Shown here: positions 20,830 to 33,250 of the stretch, in pieces
How the letters are laid out: each line of letters starts with the position of its first letter
Numbering within the stretch: position 1 is the stretch's first letter
Source of the DNA: Zygnema cylindricum
Taxonomy: Eukaryota > Streptophyta > Zygnematophyceae > Zygnematales > Zygnemataceae
Reading direction: 5' to 3'
Length of the DNA: 64,000 nt
Assembly: GCA_037447655.1 (NCBI GenBank)
Contig: JBBHKE010001545.1
Span: forward strand, 144,060 to 208,059
Made by a program: the position numbers and the translations under genes
The notes under the pieces: generated by a model
The model's input: the letters and a program-made list of their open reading frames with translations, nothing else
What the model was told of the DNA's origin: nothing
The model's database searches: none

Positions 20830-22353
20830 TAGTGAGTGGACGGTTGGGGCTTCCATCAAGTCTTGGAATTCCTCCAGGGTTTGGAGGAAGCAGATTCACC
20901 AGGAAAGAGGATCCACTTTCAAAGGAGGAAACAAAAGAAGGAGAGGTGGTGGACAAAAGAAAGGAGAAGGAGGCGACCACACCAATAACAACTGGTTCGG
21001 TATTCATGTCACCTATTCCGAGGAACGAGGAGAATGATACTGAAACCTGGGACTTCAACAATATGGCGGCAAAGCACTTCATCCTACGCCATCTCACTGA
21101 AGGACTTGCATGTCCTCATTTGGAGGTAGAAAGGGCATCCGATCTTTGGATGGCTCCCATAGAGATGTACCGAAGTGGTACCATTCAGCAACAACAGTTG
21201 GCTGATCAGAAAGTTAAGGAGTATGTATACAAAGGGAGAGGGATGTTGGATTTTTGCAATGAGCTTGCTACACTCTTCATGGAGCTAAAGAGTGCGGGAA
21301 AAGATTTTAGTGAAAAAGAAAAGGTTAACTGTTTACTGATGAAGTTACCCGATGAGTTCAAAAACATAGTCAACCGTGTGCAAGACTTGCCGGACTCAAG
21401 GTGGATATGGAACTCAGTGGTAGGGATGAATCTCGTTCGGGAGAATACGATTGAGATCTGAAGGGGAGGAATGAGTGGCCAAGCCTTCGCAACTGTGACC
21501 AATTGGAGGAACAAGGATTCCCGGAAACCGGTCGGAAACTATGGGGGGAGGGAGCAGAAAAATCAGATCGATGAGTTCGGACTAAGGGCTCCCAAAGGTT
21601 TATGTCATTTTTGTAAGAAACCTGGGCACTATATGGCAGAGTGCACTAAGCTAACCGAGCTTCGTTTAAAGGAGGGGCAGACCAATGGTATCGCGAGAGG
21701 AAATAAAAAGGCCCTTGTGACACAGGTACATGAGACGGAATTCGAGGACAAGGACGATGAGCTCCTTTTGGATGAGGAGTTGGAGGCGAAAAACGAGGTC
21801 GAAATACCACGAAGGCAGAAATGTGCTTACGGTGGATTGAGAGGTGAAGCAGGCTGGATTGTAGATTCAGGTGCCTCCATGCACATGTGTAAAGATAGGC
21901 ACCTGTTCACTAAGATAACAAATATTCCCACCGTAGAGATAGAGTACAGGGATGGGAGGATAGTCACCACTACTCTTGTAGGATCGGTAGATTTGAAAGC
22001 GTTAGTAGAAGGAAAGACATCTATAGTAACATTCTCCGATGTATTGTTTATTCCGGAGCTGAACAAAAACCTCATCTCTACATCCGTATTAGATGATAAG
22101 GGTTTTTTCACTAGCACTAGGGAAGGAGTCTTTACTGCTAGTTTTGAGGAGGATGTCTATTTCATTGCTGAGAAAGGTAGCCATGGGATGTTTAGGCTGG
22201 TTTTAAGTAATGAAAAGAAGAAACTTTATTATGCTGGTGTTCATGATATTATGATGTGGCATAAGAGGCTTGGGCATGCGAATCTAGACAAGTTAAGAGA
22301 GATGAAAAAGATGGGAGTGGTGGAAGGAATTAAATTTAGTAAGAATGATAATA
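20830..22353 (+). pseudogene. Copia E2 gag-protease-integrase, 5' part (truncated start)
   Basis: Copia gag begins about 37 residues in (S-G-R-L-G-L-P-S-S), so primer site, start codon and N-terminus are gone. An intact CCHC knuckle (C-H-F-C-K-K-P-G-H-Y-M-A-E-C) and an intact protease motif (W-I-V-D-S-G-A-S) follow. Then comes the integrase N-terminal finger, H-K-R-L-G-H-A-N-L. A TGA lies at 21459-21461. The frame is cut at 22353 by copia E3. The rest of E2 resumes at 28808. The target TAATA (22349-22353) is repeated at 28808-28812. Confidence 0.88.
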
Positions 22354-23405
22354 TGTAGAAATTAATGGTTTTAAGTATTTTCTAGGTCTGAATAGAAATA
22401 AGAAAGAAGCCGAGGCAGTCTACCTCTAACTTCTCTCTCCAACTCTCAAACTTGTCGCAGTCACTGAGAAATTGGAGAGGAAGCTAGAGCCATGGCTACC
22501 TAGGCTATCCTCAGGTTTACGGGAAATTTATATTAGTATAGGGATTAATTATACTAAAAGGTATGTGCCGGCAACAGGATTTGATCCTGGTACCTGCCGG
22601 CCGTCAGTGAGTAGATAGCCGGTAGCCTTAGCCGTTAAGTCTAGAAGTAGTGTTACGTAGTATATAGTACGATAATTATTTAAACATGTACATGTAGGAT
22701 AAGTCATTTAGCTATAACTGTTAACGGGATACATAGACATGGTAGTGTAAAAGTACGAATTGCGATACGGATAAGAAATCAATACCGCGCATTGATTTCG
22801 TAAGCGAAACAAATACCGCGCATGTATTTATTACGGCTACGATCAAATGCGAGTTTAATCGGACGGCCAGAATTAGCGCCGAGATCGCGGAAGGAGAATT
22901 CGGCGGTTTGTGGTCATCGCCACATCAGATGACACGTGGCAAAGTTACATTGGAGCGCGGCATCTCCGAGGATTAAAGGAGTGAATCCGGACATACCACG
23001 TGTCGACATTTAAGGCATGTCGTAGAGTGTCCGTACATAAAGTACACCGGCAGCTGTACTTTTGCGTACGGAACTATATTCTGATTGGTTCCGTACATCA
23101 GTAGATAGAGTCTGTGAGAGAGATAGGACTTAGAAAAATTAGAAGATAGGACCCTCTCTCATAGAGAGCTTCTGTACAAAAGGTCAACTTTGACCCTCCA
23201 TAACTTACTGCTCAGGGGAGCAAATTCAGAGATTCTTTTTGCTATCGACTCAAGGGAGTCTTGTCTTTAGAGGGGTGAAGGTGGTCAGAGTTTTTGTCTG
23301 CCAGGGTGGCAGTTATTTTTGCTTAAACACAAAGAGGTCAAGATTATCCTAGAGGCTTCTTGGAAGCTGTCCACTCTGAGGACTTATGGAGGTCTCACAG
23401 TTTTA
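22354..23405 (+). repeat. Copia E3 5' LTR
   Basis: About 1052 bp. The inverted W-box pair GGTCAACTTTGACC lies at about 23182-23195 and CACGTG-type cores near 22935 and 22999. The last bases are GTTTTA instead of GTTTCA, a change at the terminal CA. Confidence 0.93.
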
Positions 23406-23420
23406 GGTTATGGGCCCACC
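23406..23420 (+). other. Copia E3 primer-binding site overlapping the gag ATG
   Basis: GGTTATGGGCCCACC sits directly after the LTR, complementary to the initiator tRNA-Met anticodon arm. The ATG at 23410 that opens gag is inside it. In this copy the in-frame upstream ATG of the LTR end is cut off by a TAG, so 23410 is the only good start. Confidence 0.75.
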
Positions 23421-26400
23421 CTCTAGGGTACCAATCTTTAATGGAACTGGCTTCATATACTGGGAAAGTATGATGATAGGAGCTCTATGCGAAAAAAGGT
23501 TTTGGGGGATAGTGAGTGGACGATTGGGGCGTCCATCAAGTCTTGGAATTCCTCCAGGGTTTAAAGGAAGCACATTCACCAGGAAAGAGGATTCACCTTC
23601 AACGGAGGAAACAAAGGAAGGAGAGGTGGTGGACAAAGGAAAGGAGAAGGAGGCGACCACACCAATAGCAACTGGTTTAGCATTCATGTCACCTATTCCG
23701 AGGAACGAGGAGAATGATACTGAAACCTGGGACTTCAACAATATGGCGGCAAAGCACTTCATCCTACGCCATCTCACTCAAGGACTTGCATGTTCTCATT
23801 TGCAGGTAGAGAGGGCATCCGATCTTTGGATGGCTCTCATAGAGATGTACCGAAGTGGTACGATTCAGCAACAACAGTTGGCTGATGAGAAAGTTAAGGA
23901 GTATGTATACAAAGGGGAAATATGTTGGATTTTTGCAATGAGCTTGCTACACTCTTCATGGAGCTAGAGAGTGCGGGAAAAGTTTTTAGTGAAAAAGAAA
24001 AGGTTAAGTGTTTACTAATGAAGTTTATCTGATGAGTTCGAAAACATAGTCAACCGTGTGCAGGACTTGCCGGACTCAAGGTGGATATGGAACTCAGTGG
24101 TAGGGATGATTCTCGCTCGAGAGAATACGATTGAGATCCGAAGGGGAGGAAAGAGTGGCCAAGCCTTGGCAACTGCGACCGATTGGAGGAACAAGGATTC
24201 CCGGAAACTAGTCGGAAACTATGGGGGTAGGGAGCAGAAAAAACAGGTTGACGAGTTCGAACCAAGGGCTCCCAAAGGTTTATGTCATTTTTATAAGAAA
24301 CCGGGGCACTATTTGGCAGAGTGCACTAAGCTAACCGAGCTTCGGTTAAAGGAGGGGCAGACCGGTGGTACCCCGAGAGGAAAGAAAAAGGCCCTTGTTA
24401 CACAGGTACTTGAGGCGGAATCCGAGGACGAGGACGATGAGCTCCTTTTGGATGAGGAGTTGGAGGCGAAAACTGAGGTTGAAATTTCACGAAGGCAGAA
24501 ATGTGCTTACAGTGGATTGAAAGGTGAAGCAGGCTGGATTATAGATTCAGGTGCCTTAATGCACATGTGTAAGGATAGGCACTTGTTCACTAAGATACGA
24601 AAGATTCCCACCGTAGAGATAGAGTACGGGGATGTTAGGATAGTCACCACTACTCTTGTAGGATCGGTAGATCTGAAAGTGTTAGTAGAAGGAAAGACAT
24701 CCATATTAACATTCTCCGATGTAATGTTTATTCCGGAGCTGAACAAAAACCTTATCTCTACATCTGTATTAGATGATAAGGGTTTTTTTACTAGCACTAG
24801 GGAAGGAGTCTTTACTGCTAGTTTTGAGGAGGATGTCTATTTCATTGCTGAGAAAGGTAGCCATGGGATGTTTATGCTGATCTTAAGTAATGAAACAAAG
24901 AAACTTTATTATGCTGGTGTTCATGATATTATGATGTGGCATAAGAGGCTTGGGCATGTGAATCTAGATAAGTTAAGAGAGATGAAAAAGATGGGAGTGG
25001 TGGAAGGGATTCAGTTCAGTGAGAGTGATGATATAAGTGAGTGTAGTGGGTGTGCTCAAGGTAAAGCACACAGATTACCCTTTCCTAAAACAGCCACCTA
25101 CAAGGGAGAAAAACTTCTAGATCAAGTACACAAAGATATTTGGGGACCGGCTAGAGTGCCCTCACCGGGGGGGAAAAGATTTATGATAGATATAACTGAT
25201 GATAGGTCTCGGTATTCCCGTGTGTATTTTTTGAAATACAAGTCAGAAGCTGAGGATTGTTTTAGACAATATAAAGCATGGAGCGAAAAACTCCATGAAA
25301 CTCCAATCAAGAGAGTAAGGAGTGACAATGGTGGAGAGTATACTTCTAACCAGTTTGAGGATTTTTTGAGGGAAGATGGGGTTCAACATCAAAAGATAGT
25401 TCCAGAAAATCCGGAACAGAATGGGGTAGCTGAAAGGTTAAATAGAACACTAAGTGATAGTGCTAGAAGTATGTTGTCGGATAAGAAGATAGGAAAAAGG
25501 TTTTGGGCAGAAGCAATGAACTGTGCTAATTACCTCCAAAATAGAGTTCTTACTTCAGCTATAAAAGATCAAACACCTTATGAGAGATGGACAGGCCGGA
25601 AACCAGACATATATCACGTAAAGGTTTTTGGCAGTCAATTTTTCAGTCTAGATACAGTTCGGTCTAATTGGAAGCTAGATCCTAAAGGAAAACCGGGATA
25701 CTTATTAGGATATGATGAGGATGTTAAAGGATATAGAGTTTATGATCTAAAAAGGGAAGATATAATCTTAGTAAAGCATCTAGTAGTTATGGATGAAGGA
25801 AAGTCTGTGGATCCCTTCAAATATACAAAGTCAGTAAAAATCAGATTTGAGTCAGAAAATTCTGATGACTTTGAGCTTCCTAACTATCCAGGTTTTAGAG
25901 ACGATGACATTCTTGCAGGTACAAATCAGACTGAAAAAGACTCGGCTGTGGAAACTCCACTGACAACTCTACCCGAAGCGGAAGACGTGGTGGAAATTGA
26001 TTCGAAATCAAGGGATAGGGGAGAAACCGAGTTTGTTCGAAAGAATCCACGAGAACCATCTATTCCGGCCTCAGATTTTGAAGGGGGAAGGAGAAGTAGT
26101 AAAAGACTGCAAGAAAAAATGGTTAATAACAAGGTAACAAAACTATCTCATCAAGATGAACCTCAAACTTATGGAGAGGCGATGACTTGTCCAGAAAGAA
26201 ATCGGTGGAAGACAGCCATCAATGAAGAGATGGCCTCAATTATGGCAGCCGATACTTGGGAGCTGGTGGATTGTCCACCTAACCGAAAACCAATCGGTTG
26301 TAAATGGGTTTTCAAATTAAAACTGAACCCAAATAACACAATCGAGCACTATAAGGCCCGACTAGTGGCAAAGGGATTTACACAAAAGGAGGGAATTGAC

Positions 26401-27744
26401 TACGAGGAAACCTTTGCCCCGCTGGTCAGATTTCCCTCTTTCCGCATACTTCTCAGCCTGGCAGCAGCGGAAGACATGGAAGTGCACCAGATGGACATCA
26501 AAACAGCCTTTTTGCATGGAGAATAAGAAGAGGAGATCTTCATGCGACAACCTGAAGGGTTTGTGGAAGAAGGAGAGGAGAGTAAGGTATGCCGGCTGAT
26601 TAAATCTCTTTATGGTTTGAAACAGGCGCCTCGACAGTGGAATAAGAAGCTTGATGAGTTTCTTACCGGTCTGGGATATATCCGGATAAGCTCAGATCAC
26701 TCAATCTATGTTTTCGAAAATGAGGAAGGTTTTATATTTATTGCAATTTATGTTGATGATTTGCTTGTTTTAAGTAAATCAATGGAAAAAATTAATAAAC
26801 TGAAAACCGATCTTAAGGGGAGATTTGAAATGAAGGATATGGGGGAAGCAAAATATATTTTGGGAATTAAAGTAGAGAGAGACCGAAAAAGAAAAATTAT
26901 AAGATTGACTCAAAACGAAGCAATAGGGAACATGCTTGAAAAATTTCAAATGGATAAAGCTAATAGTTGTACAACTCCAATGGAATTGAAGAAGGGAAGT
27001 GAGGGGAGTGAGGAAGAAGGAGTCATAGTTTTAGACGAGGAATTATCTCCTGAAGAACAGAAGTTCATGCATACTATTCCTTACAGGCAAGTAGTGGGAA
27101 GTCTAATCTATTTTATGAATTGTACCCGACCGGATTTAGCTGCAGCTGTAGGAGTGCTGAGTAGAAGTCTAAATGCTCCCACTAAGAGGGATTGGGAGGT
27201 TGCTAAGAGAGTCTTTAGATATTTGATAGGAACTAGGGATCTATGGTTGCATTTGGGTGGGGAGAATACTGACATCACTACTTGGAGTGATGTCAGTTAT
27301 GGTGATGCTCCGATGAGGAGATGCACTTCTGGATATCTATTATATGTGGGTGATGGGGCTTGCTGTTGGAGTAGCAAACAGCAAAAGGTTATTGCTCAGT
27401 CCACCATGGAGGCTGAGAATATGGCCTCTTGCTCTGCTGTAAAAGAAATGATGTGGGTCAAGTCTTTACTTGGTGAACTTGGTCATCTTAAGAGTGGTGT
27501 GCAGAAAATATTTTGTGATAATCAAGCAGCAATCGCTATTTCTGCCAATCCTAAACATCATTTTAAAGCTAAACACATGGACATTAGACTCAGCTTTGTT
27601 AGAGAGAAAGTAGAAAATAAAATAATCAGTTTAGAGTACCGACCAGATAGTGAGATGGTAGCAGATATGATGACCAAACCTGTGCCTTCCCCTAAGCTAA
27701 TTTTCTGCAGGGAGAAGTGTGGTATGAAATTAAAGATTGACTAG
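23410..27744 (+). pseudogene. Copia E3 gag-pol (nearly intact)
   Basis: Gag starts M-G-P-P-S-R. Two frameshifts, near 23918-23930 and 24025-24032, offset each other. The zinc knuckle is damaged (C-H-F-Y in place of C-H-F-C) and the protease motif is D-S-G-A-L. Frame 24058-26526 covers late gag, protease, integrase (H-K-R-L-G-H, C-S-G-C, D-I-W-G-P, S-D-N-G-G-E-Y, N-G-V-A-E-R) and the start of RT (C-K-W-V-F-K-L-K, Y-K-A-R-L-V-A-K-G). A TAA at 26524-26526 follows F-L-H-G-E. RT then goes on in the same frame, with L-Y-G-L-K-Q-A-P, Y-V-D-D-L-L-V-L-S, and RNase H (W-S-D-V-S-Y-G-D, S-T-M-E-A-E, C-D-N-Q-A-A-I-A), to the stop at 27744. E2 shares the same TAA. Confidence 0.92.
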
Positions 27745-27757
27745 AAAATAAGGGGAG

Positions 27758-28807
27758 TGTAGAAATTAATGGTTTTAAGTATTTTCTAGGTCTGAATAGA
27801 AATAAGAAAGAAGCCGAGGCAGTCTACCTCTAACTTCTCTCTCCAACTCTCAAACTTGTCGCAGTCACTGAGAAATTGGAGAGGAAGCTAGAGCCATGGC
27901 TACCTAGGCTATCCTCAAGTTTACGGGAAATTTATATAAGTATAGGGATTAATTACTAAAAGGTATGTGCCGGCAACAGGATGTGATCGTGGTACCTGCC
28001 GGCCGTCAGTGAGTAGATAGCCGGTAGCCTTAGCCGTTAAGTCTAGAAGTAGTGTTACGTAGTATATAGTATGATAATTATTTAAACATGTACATGTAGG
28101 ATAAGTCATTTAACTATAACTGTTAACGGGATACATAGATATGGTAGTGTAAAAGTACGAATTGCGATACGGATAAGAAATCAATACCGCGCATTGATTT
28201 CGTAAGCGAAACAAATACCGCGCATGTATTTATTACGGCTACGATCAAATGCGAGTTTAATCGGACGGCCGGAATTAGCGCCGAGATCGCGGAAGGAGAA
28301 TTCGGCGGTTTGTGGTCATCGCCACATCGGATGACACGTGGCAAAGTTACATTGGAGCGCGGCATCTCCGAGGATTAAAGGAGCAAATCCGGATATACCA
28401 CGTGTTAACATTTAAGGCATGTCGTACAGTGTCCGTACATAAAGTACACCGGCAGCTGTACTTTTGCGTACGGAACTCTAATCTGATTGGTTCCGTACAT
28501 CAGTAGATAGAGTCTGTGAGAGAGATAAGACTTAGAAAAATTAGAAGATAGGACCCTCTCTCCCAGAGAGCTTCTGTACAAAAGGTCAACTTTGACCCTC
28601 CATAACTTACTGCTCAGGGGAGCAAATTCAGAGATTCTTTTTGCTATCGACTTAGGGGAGTCTTGTCTTTAGAGGGGTGAAGGTGGTCAGAGTTTTTGTC
28701 TGCCAGGGTGGCAGTTATTTTTGCTTAAACACAAAGGGGTCATGATTATCTTAGAGGCTTCTTGGAAGCTGTCCACTCTGAGGACTTATGGAGGTCTCAG
28801 AGTTTCA
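27758..28807 (+). repeat. Copia E3 3' LTR
   Basis: About 1050 bp, preceded by the purine tract AAAATAAGGGGAG and followed by TAATA. It keeps the GAGTTTCA terminus. The E2 integrase reading resumes right after it. Confidence 0.93.
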
Positions 28808-31534
28808 TAATAAAAGTGATTGTAGTGGATGTGCTCAAGGTAAAGCACACAGATTACCCTTTCCTAAAACAGCCACCTACAAGGGAGAAAAACTTCTAGA
28901 TCAAGTACACAAAGATATTTGGGGACCGGCGAAAGTGCCCTCACCGGGGGGGAAGAGATTTATGATGACTATCACTGATGATTGGTCTCGGTATTCCCGA
29001 GTGTATTTTTTGAAAAACACGTCCGAAGCTCAGGATTGTTTTAGACAATATAAAGCATGGAGCGAAAAACTTCATGAAACTCCAATCAAGAGAGTAAGGA
29101 GTGACAATGGTGGAGAGTATACTTCTAACCAGTTTGAGGATTTTTTGAGGGAAGATGGGGTTCAACACCAAAAGACAGTGCCAAAAAATCCTGAACAGAA
29201 TGGGGTAGCTGAAAGGTTAAATAGAACACTAAGTGATAGTGCTAGAAGTATGTTGTCGGATAAGAAGATAGGAAAAAGGTTTTGGGCAGAAGCAATGAAC
29301 TGTGCTAATTACCTCAAAAATAGAGTTCTTACTTCAGCTATAAAAGATCAAACACCTTATGAGAGATGGACAGGCCGGAAACCAGACATATATCACGTAA
29401 AGGTTTTCGGCAGTCAATTTTTCACTCTAGATACAGATCGATCTAATTGGAAGCTAGATCCTAAAGGAAAACCGGGATACTTATTAGGATATGATGAGGA
29501 TGTTAAAGGATATAGAGTTTATGATCTAAAAAGGGAAGATATAATCTTAGTAAAGCATCTAGTAGTTATGGATGAAGGAAAGTCTGTGGATCCCTTCAAA
29601 TATACAAAGTCAGTAAAAATCAGATTTGAGTCAGAAAATTCTGATGACTTTGAGCTTCCTAACTATCCAGGTTTTAGAGACGATGACATTCTTGCAGGTA
29701 CAAATCAGATTGAAAAAGACTCGGCTGTGGAAACTCCCGTGACAACTCTACCCGAAGCGGAAGACGTGGTGGAAATTGATTCGAAATCAAGGGATAGGGG
29801 AGAAGCCGAGTTTGTTCGAAAAAATCCACGAGAACCATCTATTCCGGCCTCGGATTTTGAGGGGGGAAGGAGAAGTAGCAAAAGACTGCAAGAAAAACAG
29901 GTTAATAACAAAGTAACTAAACTATCTCATCAAGATGAACCTCAAACTTATGGAGAGGCGATGACTTGTCCAGAAAGAAATCGGTGGAAGAGAGCCATCA
30001 ATGAGGAGATGGCCTCAATTATGGCAGCCGATACTTGGGAGCTGGTGGATTGTCCACCTAACCGAAAACCAATCGGTTGTAAGTTGGTTTTCAAATTAAA
30101 ACTGAACCCAAATAACACAATCGAGCGCTACAGGGCCGATTAGTGGCAAAGGGATTTACACAAAAAGAGGGAATTGACTACAAGGAAACCTTTGTCCCAG
30201 TCTTCAGATTTCCCTCCGTCCGCATACTTCTCAGCTTGGCAGCAGCGGAAGACATGGAAGTGCACCAGGTGGACATCAAAACAGCCTTTTTGCATGGAGA
30301 ATAAGAAGAGGAGATCTTCATGCGACAACCCGAAGGGTTTGTGGAGGAAGGAGAGGAGAGTAAGGTATGCCGGCTGATTAAATCTCTTTATGGCTTGAAA
30401 CAGGCGCCTCGACAGTGGAATAAGAAGCTTGATGAGTTTCTTACCGGTTTGGGATATATCCGGATCAGCTCAGATCACTCAATCTATGTTTTCGAAGATG
30501 AGGAAGGTTTTATATTTATTGCAATTTATGTTGATGATTTGCTTGTCTTAAGTAAATCAATGGAAAAATTAATAAACTGAAAACCGATCCTAAGGGGAGA
30601 TTTGAAATGAAGGATAGGGGGGAAGCAAAATATATTTTGGGAATTAAAGTAGAGAGAGACCGAAAAAGAAAAATTATAAGATTGACTCAAAATGAAGCAA
30701 TAGGGAACATGCTTGAAAAATTTCAAATGGATAAAGCTAATAGTTGTACAACTCCAATGGAATTGAAGAAGGGAAGTGAGGGGAGTGAGGAAGAAGGAGT
30801 CATAGTTTTAGACGAGGAATTATCTCTTGAAGAACAGAAGTTCATGCATACTATTCCTTACAGGCAAGTAGTGGGAAGTCTAATCTATTTTATGAATTGT
30901 ACCCGACCGGATTTAGCTGCAGCTGTAGGAGTGCTGAGTAGAAGTCTAAATGCTCCCACTAAGAGGGATTGGGAGGCTGCTAAGAGAGTCTTTAGATATT
31001 TGATAGGAACTAGGGATCTATGGTTGCAATTGGGTGGGGAGAATACTGACATCACTACTTGGAGTGATGTCAGTTATGGTGATGCTCCGATGAGGAGATG
31101 CACTTCTGGATATCTATTATATGTGGGTGATGGGGCTTGCTGTTGGAGTAGCAAACAGCAAAAGGTTATTGCTCAGTCCACCATGGAGGCTGAGAATATG
31201 GCCTCTTGCTCTGCTGTAAAAGAATTGATGTGGGTCAAGTCTTTACTTGGTGAACTTGGTCATCTTAAGAGTAGTGTGCAGAAAATATTTTGTGATAATC
31301 AAGCAGCAATCGCTATTTCTGCCAATCCTAAACATCATTTTAAAGCTAAACACATGGACATTAGACTCAGCTTTGTTAGAGAGAAAGTAGAAAACAAAAT
31401 AATCAGTTTAGAGTACCGACCAGATAGTGAGATGGTAGCAGATATGATGACCAAACCTGTGCCTTCCCTTAAGCTAATTTTCTGCAGGGAAAAGTGTGGT
31501 CTGAAATTAAAGATTGACTAGAAAATAAGGGGAG
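28808..31534 (+). pseudogene. Copia E2 integrase-RT-RNase H, 3' part
   Basis: From S-D-C-S-G-C-A-Q-G-K-A-H-R (the integrase finger cysteines) the frame runs through the integrase core (D-I-W-G-P-A-K, S-D-N-G-G-E-Y, N-G-V-A-E-R-L) into RT. It breaks by a one-base deletion near 30135. The TAA at 30302-30304 is the same one seen in E3. RT continues with Y-V-D-D-L-L-V-L-S and a second one-base deletion near 30566, then RNase H from 30607 to 31521 is open. Together with 20830-22353 it makes one E2 element. Confidence 0.9.
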
Positions 31535-32591
31535 TGTAGAAATTAATGGTTTTAAGTATTTTCTAGGTCTGAATAGAAATAAGAAAGAAGCCGAGGCAGT
31601 CTACCTCTAACTTCTCTCTCCAACTCTCAAACTTGTCGCAGTCACTGAGAAATTCGAGAGGGAGCTACAGCCATGGCTACCAAGGCTATCCAGAGGTTTA
31701 CGTGAATATATATTTTAGTAAGGGGTTTAATTTACTAAAAGGTATGTGCCGGCCACAGGATTTGATCCTGGTACCTACCGGCCGACAGTCAACCGGTAGT
31801 CGGTAGCCTTAGCCGTTAAGTGTAGAATCAGTGTTACGTACTATTAGGTTTGATAATTAATTAAACACTTCTACGTAGCATAGTTCATTTAACTGAAATA
31901 GTTTTACGAGATACATAGATCCAGTAAATGTAAAAGTACGGATTTCGGTACGAGTAGGAAACCAATACTGCGCATTTATTCCTTTAGTGAAACGAATACC
32001 GCGCATGCATTTATTACGGCTACGATTAAATGTGAATTTAATCAGACGGCCGGAATTAACGCCGAGATCGCGGAAGAGGATTTTCGGCGGTTTGTGGTCA
32101 TCGCCACATCTGGATGACACGTGGCGAAATTCCATTGGATTGTGGAATCTCCGGAGATTATGGCACCGAATCCGGATTTGACATGTGTCGACATTTTGGC
32201 CATGTCGTACAATGTCCGTACATAAAGTACACCGGCAGTTGTACTTTTGCGTACGGAACTCAATTCTGATTGGTTCCGTACATCAGTAGATAGAGTCTGT
32301 GAGAGAGATAGGACTTAGAAAAAATAGAAGATAGGACCCTCTCTCCCAGAGAGCTTCTGTACAAAAGGTCAACTTTGACCCTCTATAACTTACTGCTCAG
32401 AGGGAGCAAATTGAGAGATTATTTTTGCTATCGACTCAGGGGAGTCTTGTCTTCACAGGGGTGAAGTTGGTCAGAGTTTTTGTTAGCCAGGGTGGCAATT
32501 ATTTTTGCTGAAACACAAAGGGGTCAGGGTTATCCTAGAGGCTTCTTGGAAGATGTCCACTCTGAGGACTCATGGAGGTCTCAGAGTTTCA
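31535..32591 (+). repeat. Copia E2 3' LTR
   Basis: About 1057 bp, ends TGTAGAAATT...GAGTTTCA, followed by CCTAG (32592-32596), which matches the CCTAA before 19129 with one change. Gypsy-2 RNase H resumes immediately. Confidence 0.9.
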
Positions 32592-33250
32592 CCTAGTTTT
32601 AGCACTGTCGCTTCACCATTGAACGATCTACTCAAAAAAGAGGCCCCTTTCGTATGGGGACCTGATCGATTTTGGCTTTTTAGAAGTTGAAAGATGCCCT
32701 CTCTAATGCTCCCATCCTCCAACCTCCTAATCACAAATTACATTTCGGCCTACAAACAGATTTTGCAAATCCTGGCATTGGGACCATCTTAGCTCTCTTA
32801 GCTCAACGTGAAGTAACAGGAGAAGAATACGTGGTCCCTTACGCAAGCAGGAGTAATAATCTTGCGGAGTCAAATTACAGTAGTTATGAAGGAGAATGTC
32901 TGGCAGTAGTTTGGGGTATTGTACACTTTCGTCACTACCTTTATGGAAAACCATTTACCCTTCTAACCGACCATCAACCTTTACATTGGCTGATGACAAA
33001 CGATAAACTGTCAGGAAAATTAGCACGATCGGCATTAATTTTGCAAGAATATGATGTGGAAATAATTCATCGTCGAAGATTACTTAGTTTGAATACAGAC
33101 GGCATTTCCCGAAATCCTTTGCCAAGGACCACAGACAATGGAGTTCAGCATGATTTCAATGACGACTTAGCTACTATGTCAGCAAGGTTTTATATCACGC
33201 ATTCTTCAGCCTCGCTGCCCAACTCTCGTTCTGCCTCGGATCCATGGCGA
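32592..33250 (+). CDS. Gypsy-2 RT connection and RNase H
   Basis: The frame 32687-33493 is open. RNase H catalytic residues are visible in order: Q-T-D-F-A-N-P-G-I-G (Asp), S-S-Y-E-G-E-C-L-A-V-V-W (Glu), L-L-T-D-H-Q-P-L-H-W (Asp), and L-N-T-D-G-I-S-R (Asp). The 95 bases before 32687 carry the RT connection (A-S-P-L-N-D-L-L-K-K-E) with a shift near 32667. This is the better preserved of the two copies (compare 20188-20829). It is part of a larger polyprotein and not a free-standing gene. Confidence 0.8.

Larger units (their letters stand above)
22354..28807 (+). mobile_element. Copia E3: full-length Ty1/copia element nested in E2 integrase
   Basis: LTRs lie at 22354-23405 and 27758-28807 and the internal region between them. 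The target duplication TAATA is perfect on both sides. The two LTRs look very similar by eye, pointing to a young insertion. The primer site is 23406-23420 and the purine tract ends at 27757. This is the innermost layer of the nest: E3 in E2 in gypsy-2. Confidence 0.95.

Noticed and set aside
27921-28506. Short open frames within copia LTRs (also at 7719-8024, 13105-13305, 19454-19744, 31857-32263)
   Set aside because: LTRs are non-coding; frames recur only because the LTR repeats, and they have no domain signature.
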